Below are positions 1 to 7,150 of a DNA stretch of 9,021 nucleotides, in pieces. The notes beneath the pieces were generated by a model. It did not search any database. It had not been told where the DNA came from and saw only the letters and a list, made by a program, of their open reading frames with translations. The stretch is from positions 1-9,021 of the forward strand of contig DATLYT010000212.1 in NCBI GenBank assembly GCA_035574455.1, given 5' to 3'. Both the position numbers and the translations under genes were made by a program. The stretch is from DATLYT01 sp035574455. Lineage in GTDB: Bacteria; Bacteroidota; Ignavibacteria; UBA10030. Every line of letters begins with the position of its first letter. The stretch's first letter is position 1.

Positions 1-333
1 AAAAAATTGCTTGTTCGATTTTCTCGAACGCCGCAGCTCGAACCGAAACACTTCGCCGATGACGGTGACCGGTGTACCCTTGCCGACATGCTGCTTCAGA
101 TCTTTGATCAGGATGATGCGACTGCGGTCGAGATAATCGCGTGGAAAGTAATAGAACAGGTCGTGGACGGAGTGGATGCCGATGGACTCAAGTGCCTTCG
201 ACCGCTTCGGTCCAATGCCCTTGACGTACTGCAGAAACGACCCGCTATGTTGATCCCGCGTCGTAATGGAGATATCGAATGAGTAAGTGTACAGAAAATA
301 TACAGAGGGGATTCTTGTAGGACAAGCTATCAA
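1..333 (-). CDS. recG: ATP-dependent DNA helicase RecG, N-terminal part (runs off the window)
   Basis: RecG is the branched-DNA helicase that remodels stalled replication forks and Holliday junctions in the cytoplasm. Only the first roughly 111 codons are present. The minus-strand translation contains QYVKGIGPKRSKALESIG followed by an LFYYFPRDYLDRS-type stretch. This is the helix-hairpin-helix-like lead-in and 'YFPRxYxDRS' signature of RecG. The next part, VTVIGEVFRFELRRSRKS, is the start of the OB-fold wedge domain. The helicase motifs lie outside the window. The start is uncertain: the frame is open back to a TAA at 342-340, yet has no ATG or GTG. TTG at 333-331 is the only conventional alternative start that leaves a full N-terminus, and no Shine-Dalgarno sequence precedes it. 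It would place about 35 residues before the conserved Tyr, longer than the short leader I recall from related RecG proteins. The 92 bases between the upstream peptidase gene and this start show no clear promoter or terminator. The family call is secure; the start is not. Confidence 0.88.
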   Translation of the reverse strand, partial: MIACPTRIPSVYFLYTYSFDISITTRDQHSGSFLQYVKGIGPKRSKALESIGIHSVHDLFYYFPRDYLDRSRIILIKDLKQHVGKGTPVTVIGEVFRFELRRSRKSNKQFF

Positions 334-425
334 CTTGTCTTACGTAAACTTTTTACACACCCCCGCTTTTTTCAACCTATTCTACACTAACTCGCACAGC
401 CCGACACACTTTTTCCTGTTCCTTT

Positions 426-2549
426 TTACTTTCGCGTCATCTTCACATTCCCTAACTTCTCCTGGACCTTGAGATACTCCATCAGGTCGCTCAAGGCAAG
501 CGGCTCAAACTCGCCGGAGAGGAAATCGCGAATCTCTAACGCCGTCTTCTTCTGTCCGAGCAAGATGTTCAACTCGGCCGTCATGTGCTGAGGAACTTTG
601 CGTAATGAGGCGCGCTCTTGTTCAGACAAACCCGCCATCGCTGCCGCTTGAGCAGCAGCACCGCCACCAAATCCCCCACCACCCTGCCCAGGTCGCACCG
701 CACGCTCGACCACAAGACGAGAAGCCTCTTTTTCGGCGGTCGTCATCTCGACTTTTGCAACGGCGACCCGTTTCTGCTCAGCCCGCAGGCGGTAAAAAGC
801 ATCCACCTCGCTCTGCAAAGCGGCGGCTCGCTTTTCCACGAGCGCCTCAAAGCCCGCAAGTTTCTTCTGGCCTTCAACGGGATTCATAAACAACACCGAC
901 GCGGAGCGCACAACTGCTTTCTCCACCTCCGCCTGATGACGAACGGCATTGCGTGCCTCCTTGTAGGCTTGCTGAAGTCCAGCGCTCTCGGTCTCATCCG
1001 CCAAATAACTCAGACCTTTCCTCTGCGCCGCGCCCATTCGCTCGGAGCCGCGGGCAAGCGACTCGCCGGCCACTTTCAACGCCATTTCATCATCCGCCGA
1101 GGCAAGTACCGTCATCGCCGCAGTACCAACAACCGCCACACGTTTGAACTGCGTCGGGTCCATCTTATCCGGCGTGTCCTGCGAGGAATGATACCACATA
1201 TCCGGCCAGGTGATAAACATGACCGCGGGAATCCCATGCTGCATGTAGGTCACATGGTCGCTCGCGCCGTAATGCTTGTCGATTTTGATGTAGAACGGAT
1301 CCATACTACCGTTAGGCGACACAACGGGTAGTGTGAAGCGGTAGCCGTTCGCGCGGTAACGAACGCGCTCACGGTTCAGCTCCGCCACGAATTCCATCAC
1401 GCTCTGCGCAACGTCATTGAGGAAGCTTGGGAACGTGTCCGGCGTCCGTTGGAGAATCCACATGCTCGCGCTGGTCGAGAGCCGAACGCCTTCCATGTCG
1501 AAGTTAAGGTCGGCAATGATCCGCTTTTTGATATCCTCGTGCTTATTCAGCCAAGCATTCGTGCCGCTGATCTCCGGCACCCAGAGGAAATGAATGGTGC
1601 GCTTGGGCGGCGGGAGCTTGCCTTCTTTGATGAGTCGGATGTACGTGCGCCCCATCTCGAGCGTGATGGCGCAACCGGAGTTATCGTCGTTCGCACCTTG
1701 TTTGATGTAGCCTTCGTAGAGATGCGCGGAGACGACGATATCCTGATTCGTGCTTCCGTCGCCGGGAATGGTTGCGTGCACGACCTCCAATTCGCCGGGA
1801 AATGTCTCGGCCTTAATGATGGACTTAAGCACCACCTTCTGCCCTCGAGCGAGGATGGCGGAAATCTCTCTCGCCACACGCGGTGCAATCACCCAGCCGA
1901 ATCCGGGCTTCTTCCCTTCCGGCGCATTCGCGCTGATGCTGGAGGAAAGAATCTGATCCGGATAGCTATCCGCCCGCAGCGATGTGTAACTCACGACACC
2001 GAGAGCACCACGCTCAAACACACCCATGCGTTGTAAGATACCAGGACCCGCAAAACCGAGAACGATCTTTCCGCTCACATCTTTGTTCGCATAATGTTCG
2101 GCGCGATCGCCTACACCAACATCCACGACTTCTGCCATGACCTCTCCCGACTCGCTATTGCCCGCAAGCGAGATCGCAACGTCGTAGATGTCGTACAGTT
2201 TGCGGACTTCAGGTTCAACCATCCACAGCTCGCCAACGCTCGGCTGCCAGAGCCGTTGTTGTGTGGGAAATGACTCGATTTCGACATTGCTGTAGCCATA
2301 CTCTCGCGCAAATTTGGCCATCACCTCGCTCTCGCGGAAGGTGCCCTCGTACTCCGATTTCGGGCGGACACGCGGATACGGCACAAGCTCGAGCAGATGA
2401 TGCATCGCCCGTTCACCTGACGCTTCGTTGATGATGGCGCGCATCTGATTCCAATTGAGGAGCGTGCGGTCTTCTCGCTCCTGAGCAAAGCCGATGGAAA
2501 AAGCAGCAATGAGAATGACGAACATGCTGAGTCGTGTAGTATGGTTCAT
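426..2549 (-). CDS. Secreted M28-family zinc metallopeptidase with PA domain
   Basis: This 707-residue protein is a probable exported aminopeptidase or carboxypeptidase-like enzyme of MEROPS family M28. Residues 1-22 form a signal peptide (basic MNHTTR, hydrophobic core, likely cleavage at GFA-QE). About residues 120-250 resemble a protease-associated (PA) insert, with VSGKIVLGFAGPG followed by GALGVVSY. The M28 core follows. H276 (SAHLYEGY) and D288 (GANDDNSG) are exactly 12 residues apart, as in Streptomyces griseus aminopeptidase. E326 lies in WVPEISGT, D351 in NFDMEG and H454 in WYHSSQDTPDKMD. The usual Glu-Glu pair is replaced by Pro-Glu-Ile. Residues about 490-707 are a helical, charged extension with a glycine-rich run near 621-630 and an alanine-rich run after it; I cannot assign this part. 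The start is set by AAGGAG at 2561-2556, six bases before the ATG. It lies 52 bases downstream of the amidohydrolase gene and is probably co-transcribed with it. The substrate is unknown. Confidence 0.9.
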   Translation of the reverse strand: MNHTTRLSMFVILIAAFSIGFAQEREDRTLLNWNQMRAIINEASGERAMHHLLELVPYPRVRPKSEYEGTFRESEVMAKFAREYGYSNVEIESFPTQQRLWQPSVGELWMVEPEVRKLYDIYDVAISLAGNSESGEVMAEVVDVGVGDRAEHYANKDVSGKIVLGFAGPGILQRMGVFERGALGVVSYTSLRADSYPDQILSSSISANAPEGKKPGFGWVIAPRVAREISAILARGQKVVLKSIIKAETFPGELEVVHATIPGDGSTNQDIVVSAHLYEGYIKQGANDDNSGCAITLEMGRTYIRLIKEGKLPPPKRTIHFLWVPEISGTNAWLNKHEDIKKRIIADLNFDMEGVRLSTSASMWILQRTPDTFPSFLNDVAQSVMEFVAELNRERVRYRANGYRFTLPVVSPNGSMDPFYIKIDKHYGASDHVTYMQHGIPAVMFITWPDMWYHSSQDTPDKMDPTQFKRVAVVGTAAMTVLASADDEMALKVAGESLARGSERMGAAQRKGLSYLADETESAGLQQAYKEARNAVRHQAEVEKAVVRSASVLFMNPVEGQKKLAGFEALVEKRAAALQSEVDAFYRLRAEQKRVAVAKVEMTTAEKEASRLVVERAVRPGQGGGGFGGGAAAQAAAMAGLSEQERASLRKVPQHMTAELNILLGQKKTALEIRDFLSGEFEPLALSDLMEYLKVQEKLGNVKMTRK

Positions 2550-2601
2550 GGTTTTCTCCTTAGAATAATGTTTTTGCTAACGCAAATCGACATGTTACAG
2601 A

Positions 2602-4263
2602 TTATTTCCGTTCATACACAATTGTACCTCCTACAATGGTCATTTCAACACCTGCTTTCTCAATTTGCACCGGATCAATCTTCAGGATGTCGTCAGAGAG
2701 AATCACAAAATCCGCCAGCTTGCCAACTTCGATGGAACCCTTCTCGTGCTCCTCGAATGCCCCGTAGGCCGCGTCGATGGTATAGGCCCGGATGGCTTGC
2801 TGCACGGAGATCTTCTGCTCGGGGAACCAACCGTTGGGATTGTTGCCGTCTATCGTTCTGCGCGTCACGGCGGCGTAGATGCCAAGCAGGGGATTCAACG
2901 GCGCAACGGTCCAATCGCTGCCGAAACTCATCTTCACGTTGTTGTCCAGAAATGTCTTGAACGCATACGTCGTCTTGCAGCGCTCGCGACCGATACGACT
3001 CTCTGCCCACCGGCCATCGTCGATCGCGTGGTAGGGCTGTACCGAAGCGATAACGCCGAGTTCGGCAAAACGTTTGAAATCTTTCGGATGGATATGCTGA
3101 GCGTGCTCGATGCGGAAGCGGCGGTCCCACTTCGGGTTGGTTTTGGTGATTTTCTCGAACAGATCGAGGATGAGACTGTTTGCACTATCACCGATGGCGT
3201 GGATGGAAAGCTGAAGCCCGGCTTTGTCTGCCTCGAGCGCCCACTTCTCAAGCCGACCGTCGAGCAGAATATCGCTCGGAAGTCCGCGCGTTGAGGGGTC
3301 TGACGTAAACGGCTCGAAGAAGAGTGCCGTCGACGAGCCGAGCGAGCCGTCGGCAAACGCTTTGAGGGAACCGATGCGAATCCATTCATCGCCGAACGGA
3401 ACCTTGATTCCTGTGCGGGCGAGATGTTCCCATTGGCCGATCGGGAGACGGCAAAAGAATCGCGCCGTCAGCTCGCCCCGCTCCTTGAGCGTTTGGTAAA
3501 CCCGAAGATGGTCTGGTGTGGACATATCCTGAATGCTCGTCACGCCCAACTTGCGTGCTTCGGCGAGAGCAAGCCGAGCTGCTTCGAGCATCTCTTCTTC
3601 GCTCGGATCGGGCATGATTCGGTATACCAAACTCATGGCTTCATCTTTGAGCACGCCGGTCGGCTCGCCGGTCTTTGGATCCTTGACGATCGTGCCGCCG
3701 GGAGGGTCGGGCGTGTCTTTGGTTACGCCGGCGAGTTTCAGGACGTGGCTATTCGCCAGTGCCATATGTCCGTCATACCGGTTGACGAAGACGGGCGTGT
3801 TTGGCGTGTAACGGTCAATAAGCTCTTTCGTTGGCAGCCTCCCTCCGGGCCAGCGGTCATGGTCCCAATCGCCGCCGGTAATCCACCGACCGGGATATTT
3901 CTCTGCTCGCTCTTTGATGAGGCGAGTAAACTCTTCTTCGTTGTTCGCGTAGCGCAAATCCACACTCTGCAGTTGAAATCCGCCGCTCATAAAGTGCGTG
4001 TGGTTATCAATGAAGCCGGGCAGCATTCGCCTGCCTTGAACATCGACAACCTTTGTTGTCTTTCCGATATGCTTTTTGATTTCAGCATTCGTTCCTACGG
4101 CAAGAATTTTTCCACCGAGAACAGCGACGGCTTCTGCTTCCGGCTTCCTGGCATCGACCGTCCAAATCTTTGCATTGATGAACGCGACATCGGCGAGCTG
4201 TTCTTGGGCTACGGCAGTCATTGTCGACATCGTCAAGAGAAGAGACATAATAGAGACTCGCAT
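2602..4263 (-). CDS. Secreted YtcJ-like metal-dependent amidohydrolase (Amidohydro_3 type)
   Basis: This 553-residue protein belongs to the amidohydrolase superfamily, in the group that includes YtcJ and N-substituted formamide deformylase NfdA. Residues 1-19 form a signal peptide (likely cleavage AVA-QE), so it probably acts in the periplasm or outside, unlike cytoplasmic members. An N-terminal beta-sandwich part (DVAFINAKIWTVD, about 25-38) leads into LPGFIDNHTH with the metal-binding pair H88 and H90. Other family landmarks are KAFADGSLGS (K301), SIHAIGD (H355), RIEHAQH (H387) and SFGSDWTVAPLNP (D450). The C-terminal KGSIEVGKLADFVILSDD (about 508-525) is the typical return to the beta sandwich. 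GGAG at 4272-4269, five bases before the ATG, supports this start over the later Met at residue 6. Length and motifs are complete, with no sign of decay. It is the first gene of a likely two-gene unit with the M28 peptidase, and it is transcribed divergently from the T9SS protein gene. The true substrate (an amide, formamide or dipeptide-like compound) cannot be read from sequence. Confidence 0.9.
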   Translation of the reverse strand: MRVSIMSLLLTMSTMTAVAQEQLADVAFINAKIWTVDARKPEAEAVAVLGGKILAVGTNAEIKKHIGKTTKVVDVQGRRMLPGFIDNHTHFMSGGFQLQSVDLRYANNEEEFTRLIKERAEKYPGRWITGGDWDHDRWPGGRLPTKELIDRYTPNTPVFVNRYDGHMALANSHVLKLAGVTKDTPDPPGGTIVKDPKTGEPTGVLKDEAMSLVYRIMPDPSEEEMLEAARLALAEARKLGVTSIQDMSTPDHLRVYQTLKERGELTARFFCRLPIGQWEHLARTGIKVPFGDEWIRIGSLKAFADGSLGSSTALFFEPFTSDPSTRGLPSDILLDGRLEKWALEADKAGLQLSIHAIGDSANSLILDLFEKITKTNPKWDRRFRIEHAQHIHPKDFKRFAELGVIASVQPYHAIDDGRWAESRIGRERCKTTYAFKTFLDNNVKMSFGSDWTVAPLNPLLGIYAAVTRRTIDGNNPNGWFPEQKISVQQAIRAYTIDAAYGAFEEHEKGSIEVGKLADFVILSDDILKIDPVQIEKAGVEMTIVGGTIVYERK

Positions 4264-4294
4264 TGGTGCTCCAGGGTTGATAAGGAAAGAATCG

Positions 4295-4324
4295 GATTGA
4301 AGATAGGGAGAGATTCGATTGAAG
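4295..4324. repeat. Direct repeat GATTGAAG x2, 22-bp spacing
   Basis: Two identical octamers lie at 4295-4302 and 4317-4324, in the upstream region of the amidohydrolase gene. The spacing of about two helical turns would suit two protomers binding on the same DNA face. There is no second line of evidence, so a chance repeat is quite possible. Confidence 0.3.
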
Positions 4325-4382
4325 TGAAGCAGCAGCTCTTAATTCATCCCCAAACAGACTGCTTTTGCAGCTTTTATTCAGG

Positions 4383-4401
4383 TCTTGTAGAACTTACAAG
4401 A
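4383..4401. promoter_or_regulatory. Imperfect inverted repeat, possible operator or hairpin
   Basis: TCTTGT at 4383-4388 pairs with ACAAGA at 4396-4401. The inner A-T and a G-T wobble can lengthen the stem to eight, with a three-base loop. It lies between two divergent starts, about 120 bases from the amidohydrolase start and 180 bases from the T9SS protein start. It is not followed by a T-rich run in either direction, which argues against a terminator. An operator role is only inferred from its position. Confidence 0.25.
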
Positions 4402-4579
4402 TGGGTCTCCCTTTTTCGTATCATAGCACCGTACGCCATCCTCCCTTAACACCATATCATTAAATGACTTAGAGGGTTTTGGCACACCGTTACCCGCAGT
4501 CTGGCACGCATGGTACGTCCTTAGTGCCTTTTCATGGTAACTCACTATGCACAACATCGCAGTCGGGGAATAGGATACC

Positions 4580-5344
4580 ATGAAGAAGATAAACACAGTA
4601 ACAAACCTCATCGCAACAGCGCTTTTCATAAATGCAGTCGTTTTCTCTGTGGCACAAGCAGGGTCTGCAACACTCTCGTTGGTGAAACGTGGAGCCAACA
4701 GTATCTCGGTTTACATGGAGAACACGACGCCCGTTGCCGGTCTTCAGTTCACTGTGAATGCTTCATCGAATCTCGTCCTCGAAACAGTTGTGAAGAGCGA
4801 ACGGATACAGAGCGGGAGCTGGCAGATTCATCAGAATCGCCTGAATGATTCGACGATCAACGTTCTGATCATCAACGCCAATCTTGTTGACCTTCCGAGT
4901 GGAGCCGGGGCAATTGCAGAGTTCGCAATCCAGGAAAAGAGTGTTGCCGCGGAAAAATCAAGGATCACCTTAAGCCGTGTGGTCGTTGCAGATGCTCAGG
5001 CGCAAAAAATACCGGTCTCGGTCGTGAACCTCGAGTGGTCAACAACGCTTGCTCAGGCTGATGAGAAGACTTTTCAACTCGAACAGAATTACCCGAACCC
5101 GTTTAACCCTTCAACAACGATTCGCTACAAGCTCGAACAGCCCGGTCAGGTTCGTCTGAGCATCTTCGACATTACGGGTCGTGAGGTGATAAGAGTGATG
5201 GATCAATATCAGGTAGGCGGGTCGTACAGTGTAACGTGGAATGGACGGGACGAAGCGGGCCAGCAGTTGGCGTCCGGCGTCTACTTTGCACAGCTCAGTG
5301 TGAACGGTGCCTTTACCACGATGCGGATGACGTTAGCCAAATAA
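4580..5344 (+). CDS. Exported protein with cohesin-like domain and T9SS type A sorting domain
   Basis: This 254-residue protein is probably exported by Sec, then passed through the outer membrane by the type IX secretion system and kept on the surface or released. Residues 1-27 form a signal peptide (MKK start, hydrophobic core, likely cleavage AQA-GS). Residues about 29-152 are beta-rich and have the pattern of cohesin-like domains: VAGLQFTVNAS near 52-62, GAGAIAEFAI near 108-117, and RVVVADAQAQKIPV near 133-146. This similarity is judged by eye. After a short linker, residues 165-254 form a sorting domain: FQLEQNYPNPFNPSTTIRY, LSIFDITGREV, VTWNGRDEAGQQLASGVYF and a closing MRMTLAK. The domain is complete and ends at the stop, as expected for T9SS cargo. 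AGGA at 4572-4575 precedes the ATG by four bases. It is the only plus-strand gene here and has its own terminator, so it is a single-gene transcript. No catalytic motif is seen; a binding or structural role is the best guess. Confidence 0.85.
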   Translation: MKKINTVTNLIATALFINAVVFSVAQAGSATLSLVKRGANSISVYMENTTPVAGLQFTVNASSNLVLETVVKSERIQSGSWQIHQNRLNDSTINVLIINANLVDLPSGAGAIAEFAIQEKSVAAEKSRITLSRVVVADAQAQKIPVSVVNLEWSTTLAQADEKTFQLEQNYPNPFNPSTTIRYKLEQPGQVRLSIFDITGREVIRVMDQYQVGGSYSVTWNGRDEAGQQLASGVYFAQLSVNGAFTTMRMTLAK

Positions 5345-5502
5345 GTTTCCCTTGCATCCCCCCGATGCGCGGAGCCGGTGTCTTGCAGTTTGAGATGCCG
5401 GCTCTTGTGTTTGTAACGCACACCAAGCCTCTTCCTTGATACAAAAGCGTTGTGGCACAGAAAGATGCTCGGTCTGGAGGCCTTCGTTCAAAGATTGTCT
5501 TT
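5345..5502. other. Convergent intergenic region
   Basis: These 158 bases separate the 3' ends of the T9SS protein gene and pyrG, which converge. The only strong structure is the plus-strand terminator listed separately. A small hairpin, GCATC-CCCCC-GATGC (5354-5368), sits just before it. On the minus strand, downstream of pyrG, I found no clear hairpin with a T-run; a five-base stem (AAAGA/TCTTT, about 5490-5502) is too weak to call. No gene is supported. Confidence 0.5.
5372..5415 (+). terminator. Rho-independent terminator of the T9SS protein gene
   Basis: GAGCCGG (5372-5378) pairs exactly with CCGGCTC (5398-5404). Five further inner pairs, two of them G-T wobbles, extend the stem to twelve around a nine-base loop. 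The T-rich run TTGTGTTTGT follows at once on the plus strand. It lies 28 bases after the stop codon. On the minus strand the hairpin is followed by a GC-rich stretch without T-run, so it probably does not serve pyrG. Confidence 0.72.
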
Positions 5503-7128
5503 TTAGTCTCTGCCTTTGTTCTCTGCGTACTCTTTGCCGGCGCGGACGAACTCACGGAAGAGCGGATGGGGGTTGACGGCGCGGGATTTCAACTCCGGAT
5601 GGAACTGTCCCGCCACGAACCACGGATGATCGGGCAGCTCGATGATCTCGACCAACGTGTTATCCGGCGAGACCCCGCTAAAGATCATCCCGTTATCGGA
5701 AAGCTTCTTTCGAAATTTGTTGTTCACCTCGTAACGATGGCGGTGGCGTTCAGAGATCAGCTCTTTCCGGTAGGCTTTGTAGGCTTTCGTTCCTTTCATG
5801 AGGATGCAAGGATAGGCGCCTAACCGCATCGTGCCGCCCAAATTCTTGACCCCTTTCTGGTCGGTCATCAGGTCGATCACATTGTACTTCGTCTTTTTGA
5901 ACTCCGTACTATTCGCGCCCGGCATACCACAAACGTTGCGCGCAAACTCAATAACGGCACATTGCAAGCCCAAGCAAATGCCAAAAAACGGAATCTTCTT
6001 TTCTCGCACGTAGCGAATCGCCTCTATCTTTCCTTCGATCCCACGTTCCCCAAACCCGCCCGGCACAAGAAGGCCTGCGATGTCCTTCAAATGCTCCTCC
6101 GGCCCATCCCGTTCGATGTCCTCTGCCTTGATCCATTTGATATCGACGGCAACATCGTTTTCCGCGCCCGCATGCACAAACGATTCGTTGATGCTCTTGT
6201 ACGCATCGAGTAAATCGGTGTATTTGCCGCACACGCCGAGGGTCACGCGACCGCTCGGATGTTTGATGCGATTGACAAAGCGGGTCCAGCGGCGGAGGTC
6301 GGGGGCACTGCATTTGAGATTAAGCTTTTCAACGATGATTTCTGCCAGGCGCTCTTTTTCAAAGATGAGCGGCACTTCGTAGATCGAGCTGACGTCTTTG
6401 CCCTCGATCACCGCTTCAGTCTCGACATTGCAGAACAGGGCAATCTTTTCCTTGAGCTCGCGCGAGAGCGGCTTTTCGGAGCGGCAGATGAGGATGTCCG
6501 GTTGAACGCCGATCTCCTGCAGCGCTTTGACACTGTGCTGCGTGGGCTTCGTTTTGAGCTCCCCCGCCGATTTAATGTAGGGAACGAGGGTGACGTGGAT
6601 GTTGAGGGCGTTGCGGTGTCCGACTTCGAGCGTGAACTGGCGAATGGCTTCAAGGAAAGGCAAACTTTCGATATCGCCCACTGTGCCACCGACTTCGGTA
6701 ATCACCACGTCGTACTTTCCTGTTGCGGCGAGCGATTTGATGCGACGCTTGATTTCATCGGTAATGTGCGGAATGACCTGCACCGTGGCGCCCAAATAAT
6801 CTCCACGTCGCTCCTTCGAAATCACCTCGTAGTAAATTTGACCGGTGGTGGAATTATTCTGCCGCGTCATGTTGATGTCGAGAAAGCGCTCGTAATGGCC
6901 GAGGTCGAGGTCGGTCTCTGCGCCGTCGTCGGTCACGTAGACTTCACCGTGCTGGAACGGGTTCATCGTACCCGGGTCGACGTTGATGTACGGATCGAAT
7001 TTCTGAATCGTCACCCGCAAGCCGCGAGACTTCAGCAGGAGACCGATCGAAGCGGAGGCAATGCCCTTCCCTAGCGATGACACAACACCGCCCGATACGA
7101 AAATGTATTTGACGTGATTACGAGACAT
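5503..7128 (-). CDS. pyrG: CTP synthase
   Basis: CTP synthase makes CTP from UTP, ATP and glutamine, the last step of pyrimidine nucleotide synthesis, in the cytoplasm. The 541-residue length is normal for the family. The N-terminal synthetase domain begins KYIFVSGGVVSSLGKG (about 7-22, ATP-binding loop) and continues with FDPYINVDPGTMNP, GHYERF and EVGGTVGDIES. The C-terminal class I glutamine amidotransferase domain starts near residue 296. Its triad is visible: C385 in GICLGLQ, with H510 and E512 in GQFHPE. LLVPGGFGERG (about 353-363) is the oxyanion-loop region. All key residues are present. The start gives the usual short leader before KYIF, but no Shine-Dalgarno sequence lies in the 22-base gap to the upstream DUF502 gene. 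Read-through translation or a leaderless-type signal is possible. The gene is last in the kdsB-DUF502-pyrG run, which fits, since its product CTP is the co-substrate of KdsB. Confidence 0.98.
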   Translation of the reverse strand: MSRNHVKYIFVSGGVVSSLGKGIASASIGLLLKSRGLRVTIQKFDPYINVDPGTMNPFQHGEVYVTDDGAETDLDLGHYERFLDINMTRQNNSTTGQIYYEVISKERRGDYLGATVQVIPHITDEIKRRIKSLAATGKYDVVITEVGGTVGDIESLPFLEAIRQFTLEVGHRNALNIHVTLVPYIKSAGELKTKPTQHSVKALQEIGVQPDILICRSEKPLSRELKEKIALFCNVETEAVIEGKDVSSIYEVPLIFEKERLAEIIVEKLNLKCSAPDLRRWTRFVNRIKHPSGRVTLGVCGKYTDLLDAYKSINESFVHAGAENDVAVDIKWIKAEDIERDGPEEHLKDIAGLLVPGGFGERGIEGKIEAIRYVREKKIPFFGICLGLQCAVIEFARNVCGMPGANSTEFKKTKYNVIDLMTDQKGVKNLGGTMRLGAYPCILMKGTKAYKAYRKELISERHRHRYEVNNKFRKKLSDNGMIFSGVSPDNTLVEIIELPDHPWFVAGQFHPELKSRAVNPHPLFREFVRAGKEYAENKGRD

Positions 7129-7150
7129 GTGAGGGTGAATTCGTTATTCG

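Larger units (their letters stand above)
4264..4579. other. Divergent intergenic region with dyad and direct-repeat candidates
   Basis: These 316 bases separate two genes that start in opposite directions, so they must hold both promoters. I see no convincing -35/-10 pair and no clear Bacteroidota-type promoter. Three small structures are visible. The octamer GATTGAAG occurs at 4295-4302 and 4317-4324, 22 bases apart (about two helical turns), in the leader of the amidohydrolase gene. An imperfect dyad, TCTTGT...ACAAGA, lies at 4383-4401. A short palindrome, TCATT-A-AATGA, lies at 4457-4467. Any of these could be a regulator site, but each is short enough to arise by chance. No gene, tRNA or known riboswitch is recognisable; the open frames crossing it run into or out of neighbouring genes. 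Confidence 0.5.

Noticed and set aside
7..282. Plus-strand 91-codon open frame at the left edge
   Set aside because: The minus strand of the same region translates into clear RecG sequence, so this frame is its shadow.
618..1331. Plus-strand 237-codon open frame opposite the M28 peptidase
   Set aside because: It is antisense to a peptidase with conserved metal ligands, and its Arg/His/Leu-rich translation is typical of a shadow frame.
2573..2586. Small hairpin TTTGC-TAAC-GCAAA between the amidohydrolase and peptidase genes as a terminator
   Set aside because: The stem is only five bases, and the minus-strand sequence after it is A-rich, not T-rich, so it should not stop the transcript.
4359..4374. 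CTGC-TTTT-GCAG followed by CTTTT, considered as a terminator
   Set aside because: The stem has only four pairs and there is no plus-strand gene upstream for it to terminate.
3424..4449. Long plus-strand open frame (341 codons) opposite the amidohydrolase gene
   Set aside because: It is antisense to a gene with full family motifs, signal peptide and ribosome site. Its translation shows no domain and is rich in residues expected from a mirrored frame.
4481..4520. Possible sigma-54 promoter (TGGCAC occurs twice upstream of the T9SS protein gene)
   Set aside because: The -24-like TGGCAC is present, but neither copy has the GC of the -12 element at the right distance.
4378..4698. Minus-strand 106-codon open frame in the divergent region
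   Set aside because: It overlaps the start and signal peptide of the T9SS protein gene on the opposite strand and has no domain. A Cys-containing secreted peptide was considered, but nothing supports it.
6259..7074. Plus-strand open frame (271 codons) opposite pyrG
   Set aside because: pyrG is certain on the minus strand. The mirrored frame stays open because of codon bias and shows no recognisable protein features.
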